Positions 7,258-10,357 of a stretch of 10,357 bases of DNA are shown one piece after another. The first letter of the stretch is position 1; every line of letters begins with the position of its first letter. The notes under the pieces were generated by a model that did not search any database, had not been told where the DNA came from, and saw only the letters and a program-made list of their open reading frames with translations. The translations under genes and the position numbers were made by a program. Location of the stretch: positions 1-10,357 of the forward strand of contig JAITWC010000062.1 in the NCBI GenBank assembly GCA_031285485.1. The letters are read 5' to 3'. Source of the DNA: Alistipes sp. (GTDB taxonomy: Bacteria; Bacteroidota; Bacteroidia; Bacteroidales; Rikenellaceae).

Positions 7258-7902
7258 ATGAATAAATGGCTTAAAATTACGCTCCTTGCAATCCTTACCG
7301 TGGGTATCGCTGTTTTGGCGTGGACCCTGTTCCGTCAGATCACGACTCCGATCGAATACGATAAGGAGTTGAATATCCGTGAAACCGCCGTCATTGAACG
7401 AATCAAAGACATCCGCTCGGCCGAACAGGCGTTCAAACTGAAAAACCAACGCTACGTAGGCGACTGGGATTCGCTCATCAACTTCGTACTCGGCGACACC
7501 CTTACCTTCGAACGCAAACTTGTGGACGAAAATGACTCGCTCGCAATGGTCGCCCTCAAAAGGTCAGGCCGCCAGAACGTCGAACAATTCAAAATGGCCG
7601 TACGCGACACCATCTTCTCGCCGCGAAAACTCAACGACCAGCAAATCCGCGACCTGAAATATATCCCTTTCGCTCAGCAGGGTACCGAATACCTTCTCGC
7701 GGCAACGATGTTCACCACCGAATCCAAGGTCGTGGTGCCCCTCTTCTCGGCACGCGCTCCTTACAAGGCGTTCATGTGGGATCTCGACGAACAGGAACTC
7801 ATCAATCTGATCGACAACGCTAAAAACGTGTTCTACAAATACCCGGGTATCGAAGTGGGTTCGGTCGAAAGAGCCACAAATGACGCCGGAAACTGGGAAT
7901 AG
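7258..7902 (+). CDS. Pilin-like single-pass membrane protein, unknown function
   Basis: This 214-residue protein starts at the ATG at 7258; an in-frame upstream extension exists but would overlap the helicase gene and hide the membrane helix. Residues about 6-25 form one hydrophobic helix after MNKWLK. The rest is polar and should lie outside the cytoplasm. The segment RIKDIRSAEQAFKLKNQRYVGDWDSLINFV, just after the helix, resembles the long helix and following loop of type II secretion pseudopilins and type IV pilins, but no prepilin peptidase site (Gly before a Phe or Met) is present. I recall similar Bacteroidota proteins ending in GNWE next to DUF3822 and rsmD genes, which suggests a conserved but uncharacterised partner. 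It overlaps the next gene by 23 bases, so the two are cotranscribed. Confidence 0.8.
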   Translation: MNKWLKITLLAILTVGIAVLAWTLFRQITTPIEYDKELNIRETAVIERIKDIRSAEQAFKLKNQRYVGDWDSLINFVLGDTLTFERKLVDENDSLAMVALKRSGRQNVEQFKMAVRDTIFSPRKLNDQQIRDLKYIPFAQQGTEYLLAATMFTTESKVVVPLFSARAPYKAFMWDLDEQELINLIDNAKNVFYKYPGIEVGSVERATNDAGNWE

Positions 7903-8410
7903 TGTCACGTTCGACACCGCTCGGGTCATTCTCGTGCCCGAAGATGAGTACCAGGGAGCCGAGGTCGGGAGGGCTTGTCTGCGCTTTAGCGGCATAGAGC
8001 CGGGAGCCGGTGAAGAGGTCGTGGTAAGCCAACCCGAGAACGGTATCGTAGCCGTGATGGCGGTACCGGCCAGAGAGTGGGCGCAATACGAAGAAGGATA
8101 TAAAGGGGGTGAGGTCGCCGTGACCTCGCCCCTTCTTGCCGTCGCTACCGGGGGAGGCGGTCGAGGACGCAAACGAGAGGTGAACATAGTGCTGACACCG
8201 GAAAACGTCTACCTCGCCGTGTGGGAAAAAGGACTGCGTATGGCCGAGGCGCTACCCGACAACTCCGTCGATTCGATTCTCTACTACATGCAGGTGGCGG
8301 GACGACGGTTCCGGTTGCATAAATTCGACATAAATGTGAGTGGCTCGCGTGCCGGACTCGTCGCCGAAACCCTCAGACAATACTACAAAAAAGTACGGAT
8401 TGCCGAATGA
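7880..8410 (+). CDS. DUF3822 family protein, shortened
   Basis: This 176-residue protein starts at an ATG inside the end of the previous gene. Family-typical pieces are ARVILVPEDEY near the N-terminus, VTSPLLAV in the middle, and a C-terminal half (VNIVLTPENVYLAVWEKGLRMAEALP ... SVDSILYYMQ) ending KVRIAE. DUF3822 proteins are usually about 250-280 residues and, from memory, resemble actin-fold proteins; their function is unknown. The N-terminal portion before the LVP motif is missing here, with no sign of it in other frames upstream because that DNA codes for the membrane protein. The stop overlaps the rsmD start as ATGA, which implies translational coupling and a possible link with ribosome modification. 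Confidence 0.75.
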   Translation: MTPETGNSVTFDTARVILVPEDEYQGAEVGRACLRFSGIEPGAGEEVVVSQPENGIVAVMAVPAREWAQYEEGYKGGEVAVTSPLLAVATGGGGRGRKREVNIVLTPENVYLAVWEKGLRMAEALPDNSVDSILYYMQVAGRRFRLHKFDINVSGSRAGLVAETLRQYYKKVRIAE

Positions 8411-8988
8411 GGATTATCAGTGGGCAGTACAAGGGGCGAATCATCACGCCGCCGCGAAACCTGAGGGCGAGACCGACCACCGATTTCGCCAAAGAGAATC
8501 TTTTTAATGTATTGGCGGGATTCGGCTTCGATTACGAGGAATGCGACGTGCTTGACCTGTTCGCCGGTACCGGCTCGGTCAGCTATGAGTTTGCATCGAG
8601 GGGCGCTCGCAGCGTCACCGCCGTCGAGATCAACGCCGTGCATCACGCATTCATTCGCCGCACCGCTGCCGAACTCGATTTCGACGGGCGGAGTAATCTT
8701 ATTGTTGTCAAAGCCAATGTGTTCAACTACTTAAGGGCCTGTACGCGGCGGTTCGACATCGTATTTTCAGATGCCCCTTACGACCTGCCTGGTAGCGAGG
8801 AGGTCATCTCACTCGTTTTCGAACGCGGATTGCTGAGGTGCGAAGGAGAGACGCGTGACGATGGGTCGATCGTTGCGGAGAACGGGCTGCTGATCTTCGA
8901 ACATTCGTGCGGGCACGATTTCTCAACCCATCCGCGGTTTCTGCAAACCCGCAACTACGGCAGCGTGCAGTTCTCGCTGTTCGGGTGA
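8407..8988 (+). CDS. rsmD: 16S rRNA (guanine-N2)-methyltransferase RsmD
   Basis: RsmD transfers methyl from S-adenosylmethionine to N2 of G966 (E. coli numbering) in 16S rRNA of the assembling small subunit. The 193-residue protein has the family start MRIISGQYKGR and RPTTDFAKENLFNVL (residues 23-37). The SAM-binding motif I is DLFAGTGSVSYEFASRGA (50-67), with acidic E74 after it, and the catalytic-loop region is FSDAPYDLPG (120-129). The usual motif there is DPPY or NPPY; this copy reads DAPY. Length is normal (about 180-200). It begins within the previous gene's stop (ATGA) and is followed after 16 bases by the pentapeptide gene, so it sits in an operon driven from near 7158. Confidence 0.93.
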   Translation: MRIISGQYKGRIITPPRNLRARPTTDFAKENLFNVLAGFGFDYEECDVLDLFAGTGSVSYEFASRGARSVTAVEINAVHHAFIRRTAAELDFDGRSNLIVVKANVFNYLRACTRRFDIVFSDAPYDLPGSEEVISLVFERGLLRCEGETRDDGSIVAENGLLIFEHSCGHDFSTHPRFLQTRNYGSVQFSLFG

Positions 8989-9004
8989 TCGCAAGCGACA
9001 CAAT

Positions 9005-9490
9005 ATGAATATCAACGAAATATTCCGTGAGCAAAACTACTCGCGGCAGTCTTTGCGGAATCGTGAATTCGATGCCTGCCGGATGACACTCACGGTCGTG
9101 ACCGATGCCGTGCTGAGGCGGGTGGTATTCAAAAAGAGCGACCTGCGCGGGATAGATTTCGAGACTGTGGCGGAGTTCGGTTTCGGGATCGCGTGCGAGG
9201 ACTCGCGACTCGACAACTGTTCGTTCGTGCACCGAAAGATGAAAGAAACACCATTCCGGGGCGGGGAACTGCGGGAATGCTATTTTGCCGGATGCGATCT
9301 TTCTGGTGCGATTTTCGACGGTTGCCTAATGTCCGGAACGACTTTCGAACAGTGCAACCTGTCGGGGATTGACCTGCGGACGGCCATCGGGTACATCATA
9401 GATCCTCTCGGCAATCGCGTTGTGGGTGCAAGATTTTCGGAGTACAATCTTGCGGGGCTTGTCGGCTCTTTGGGTGTCGTTGTCAAGTAG
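9005..9490 (+). CDS. Pentapeptide repeat protein, Qnr-like fold
   Basis: This 161-residue protein shows pentapeptide repeats of the A(D/N)Lxx type: CYFAGCDLSGAIFDGCLMSG (92-111) and TTFEQCNLSGIDLRTA (112-127), with looser repeats from residue 18. The C-terminus, IGYIIDPLGNRVVGARFS followed by LAGLVGSLGVVVK, is the dimerisation-type tail seen in Qnr and related proteins. Such proteins form a right-handed four-sided beta-helix. Qnr and MfpA members bind DNA gyrase and lower fluoroquinolone sensitivity, but most chromosomal ones have no known role. Common relatives are about 180-220 residues; the middle repeats here are irregular (residues 27-65), as if one coil were lost. It is last in the operon after rsmD, 16 bases downstream. 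Confidence 0.85.
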   Translation: MNINEIFREQNYSRQSLRNREFDACRMTLTVVTDAVLRRVVFKKSDLRGIDFETVAEFGFGIACEDSRLDNCSFVHRKMKETPFRGGELRECYFAGCDLSGAIFDGCLMSGTTFEQCNLSGIDLRTAIGYIIDPLGNRVVGARFSEYNLAGLVGSLGVVVK

Positions 9491-9500
9491 TGCGTGACAC

Positions 9501-10010
9501 TTATCCCGTGATAATCAGCGTGATGGCAGCGCAAGCCTCAGCGTCGGCCAGGGCGTGGTGGTGGTTGTGGAAATCGAATCCGACATGAGCCGCAACTGTT
9601 GGCAGGCGGTGATTGGCGAGGTTAGGGAACGAATGGCGCGCCATCCGGCAGGTACACATGAATTCGTAGTCGGGGTAGGGCATCGAGTGGTGTAAATGGG
9701 CCGCACGCAGGCACCGCTCGTCGAATAGGCTGTTGTGAGCCACTATGGTCAGACCGTCTATCAGCGGGGAGATGCGTTCCCACACCTCGGGGAACGGTGA
9801 GGCTGAGTCAGTGTCACTCTCGCGCAGGCCGTGGATGCGGGTGTTCCAATGGCTATAAAAGTTTGGCTCGGGGCGGATCAGTTCATAGAATCGCTCGACT
9901 ATGGCGCCGTTGCGAACCACCACAACGCCCACACTGCACACGCTCGAGATGTTGCGGTTGGCGGTTTCGAAATTTATTGCGGCGAAGTTTTTTATCGTGT
10001 CGGATGGCAA
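9501..10010 (-). CDS. DEDDh exonuclease-like protein, probably inactive, start codon altered
   Basis: The coordinates give the longest frame (169 residues from TTG at 10010). The fold is that of the DnaQ/PolIII-epsilon 3'-5' exonuclease family: motif I FAAINFETAN (9-18), motif II VAHNSLFDERCL (90-101) with D97, and motif III HHHALADAEACAAI (150-163) with H151 and D156. Motif I normally reads DxE; here the Asp is Asn13 (AAT at 9974-9972), so one metal ligand is missing. The TTG lies inside a minus-7 promoter box, so it is unlikely to be translated. The natural start of this family, MKNFAAIDFETAN, would fall at 9995, where the codon is ATA. One G-to-A change explains each difference. The rest is free of stops. 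It converges on the pentapeptide gene with 10 bases between stops. It may be a recent pseudogene or a non-catalytic binding protein. Confidence 0.8.
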   Translation of the reverse strand: MPSDTIKNFAAINFETANRNISSVCSVGVVVVRNGAIVERFYELIRPEPNFYSHWNTRIHGLRESDTDSASPFPEVWERISPLIDGLTIVAHNSLFDERCLRAAHLHHSMPYPDYEFMCTCRMARHSFPNLANHRLPTVAAHVGFDFHNHHHALADAEACAAITLIITG

Positions 10011-10015
10011 ATTTA
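10008..10015 (-). promoter_or_regulatory. Minus-7 box TAAATTTG for exonuclease-like gene
   Basis: On the minus strand TAAATTTG matches TAnnTTTG and lies 12 bases before the expected start position at 9995, a spacing like that of mutS. It includes the in-frame TTG that could otherwise be taken as the start codon. No minus-33 motif at 19-21 bases is clear. Confidence 0.4.
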
Positions 10016-10035
10016 CGATTTTTTTGGTTAGGGTG

Positions 10036-10066
10036 TTGTTTCGTGTCCGATTTTACCTTACCTTTG
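10036..10066 (+). promoter_or_regulatory. Promoter of tRNA-Asp
   Basis: TTG at 10036-10038, 20 bases, then TACCTTTG at 10059-10066 fits the Bacteroidota consensus with ideal spacing. Transcription would start near 10072, about 80 bases before the tRNA. It is back to back with the promoter of the exonuclease-like gene. Confidence 0.65.
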
Positions 10067-10151
10067 CACTCGCAAAACGGATAAAATTAATTATCACGGG
10101 GGCAGGAGGTGCTGAGGAAATTTGTTAACACTGAAGTCTCGGAATGAAAAT

Positions 10152-10225
10152 GGTGTGGTAGTTCAGTTGGTTAGAATACCTGCCTGTCACGCAGGGGGTC
10201 GCGGGTTCGAGTCCCGTCCATACCG
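10152..10225 (+). tRNA. tRNA-Asp (anticodon GTC)
   Basis: The cloverleaf is complete. The acceptor arms ggtgtgg (10152-10158) and ccatacc (10218-10224) pair with one G-U. The D-arm contains agttcagttggtta. The anticodon stem cctgc/gcagg (10179-10183, 10191-10195) encloses the loop ctgtcac with GTC at 10186-10188. The T-arm gcggg-ttcgagt-cccgt follows. The discriminator base is G at 10225. CCA is not encoded and must be added after transcription, as is common in Bacteroidota. Length is 74 bases. Confidence 0.97.
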
Positions 10226-10280
10226 CAAACAACACTGGAAATCAGTGAGTTGCAAAATCAACACCCGATTTTACACCCGA
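10226..10280. other. Possible integration-site arm repeats after tRNA-Asp
   Basis: Immediately after the tRNA are a small inverted repeat, CACTG (10233-10237) / CAGTG (10243-10247), and a tandem direct repeat of ACACCCGAT (10261-10269 and 10273-10281). Tyrosine integrases often use tRNA 3' ends as attachment sites, and short repeats next to them can be their binding sites. No integrase gene is in the window, so this is only a candidate left end of an element lying to the right. Confidence 0.3.
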
Positions 10281-10304
10281 TAAGTGTGAGTCGGGTGTTT
10301 TTAT
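10273..10304 (+). terminator. Rho-independent terminator after tRNA-Asp
   Basis: The arms acacccga (10273-10280) and tcgggtgt (10291-10298) pair perfectly around a 10-base loop, followed by TTTTATTCTGTTT. It lies 47 bases past the tRNA 3' end and is the first suitable terminator for the tRNA transcript. The stem's left arm is the second copy of the ACACCCGAT direct repeat. Confidence 0.75.
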
Positions 10305-10357
10305 TCTGTTTCTCCCTTCCCTCGCAGATATGCCAAGACATGCTGCCAAGAGGGGAA
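10305..10357. other. Right edge, no gene visible
   Basis: The last 53 bases after the terminator hold no recognisable gene start, RNA or motif. Whatever follows the tRNA, chromosomal or mobile, begins beyond the window. Confidence 0.5.

Noticed and set aside
9505..10100. CCCGTGATAAT (9505-9515) and its inverse ATTATCACGGG (10090-10100) flanking the exonuclease-like gene, as if mobile
   Set aside because: An 11-base match among all pairs in 10 kb is expected several times by chance. The first copy is coding sequence and the match does not extend on either side.
10081..10151. Possible small gene or second RNA between the promoter and tRNA-Asp
   Set aside because: There is no reading frame with a convincing start and no cloverleaf; it is most simply the 5' leader of the tRNA transcript.
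1..10357. CRISPR array, toxin-antitoxin pair, defence island or biosynthetic cluster
   Set aside because: No regularly spaced repeats, no paired small genes and no typical defence or biosynthetic domains are present; nearly all coding space is accounted for by the genes listed.

Overview
The window looks like chromosomal DNA of a moderately GC-rich member of the Bacteroidota. Three things support this: the protein families (a Bacteroidota-type carboxypeptidase-regulatory-domain lipoprotein-like or periplasmic protein, DUF3822, a RecD-like helicase next to rsmD), several matches to the Bacteroidota promoter consensus TTG-N20-TAnnTTTG, and weak or absent Shine-Dalgarno sequences. The style of MutS and the local gene order make Alistipes or another Rikenellaceae member my best guess, but this is recall and not a computed assignment.

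Layout. Positions 1-1064 hold a decayed IS21-family fragment: a 5'-truncated, frame-damaged istB ATPase with no istA, inverted repeats at its left, and AT-richer non-coding DNA with hairpins at its right. Positions 1065-5694 hold three minus-strand genes, read right to left: a small DUF1097-type membrane protein ending at a strong hairpin terminator, an exported carboxypeptidase-regulatory-domain protein, and mutS with its own promoter almost on top of its start codon. Positions 5782-7212 hold a minus-strand superfamily 1B helicase, divergent from a plus-strand operon at 7258-9490. That operon encodes a pilin-like single-pass membrane protein, a short DUF3822 protein, the 16S rRNA methyltransferase RsmD, and a Qnr-like pentapeptide repeat protein. 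The first three genes overlap end to start and the fourth follows after 16 bases. The operon's best promoter lies inside the 5' end of the helicase gene.

Converging on the operon from the right is a DEDDh exonuclease-like gene (9501 to about 9995, minus). It appears to have lost both its ATG start and its first catalytic aspartate through single G-to-A changes. The window closes with tRNA-Asp(GTC) at 10152-10225, with its own promoter, followed by short repeats and a terminator. These could mark the start of an element integrated at the tRNA 3' end, beyond the right edge.

Most of the window is ordinary housekeeping DNA: mismatch repair, rRNA modification, tRNA and a DNA helicase. I see no defence system, CRISPR array or biosynthetic cluster. 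The most unusual signals are the doubly altered exonuclease, the promoter and palindrome inside the helicase gene, the DAPY substitution in RsmD, and the possible tRNA integration site.
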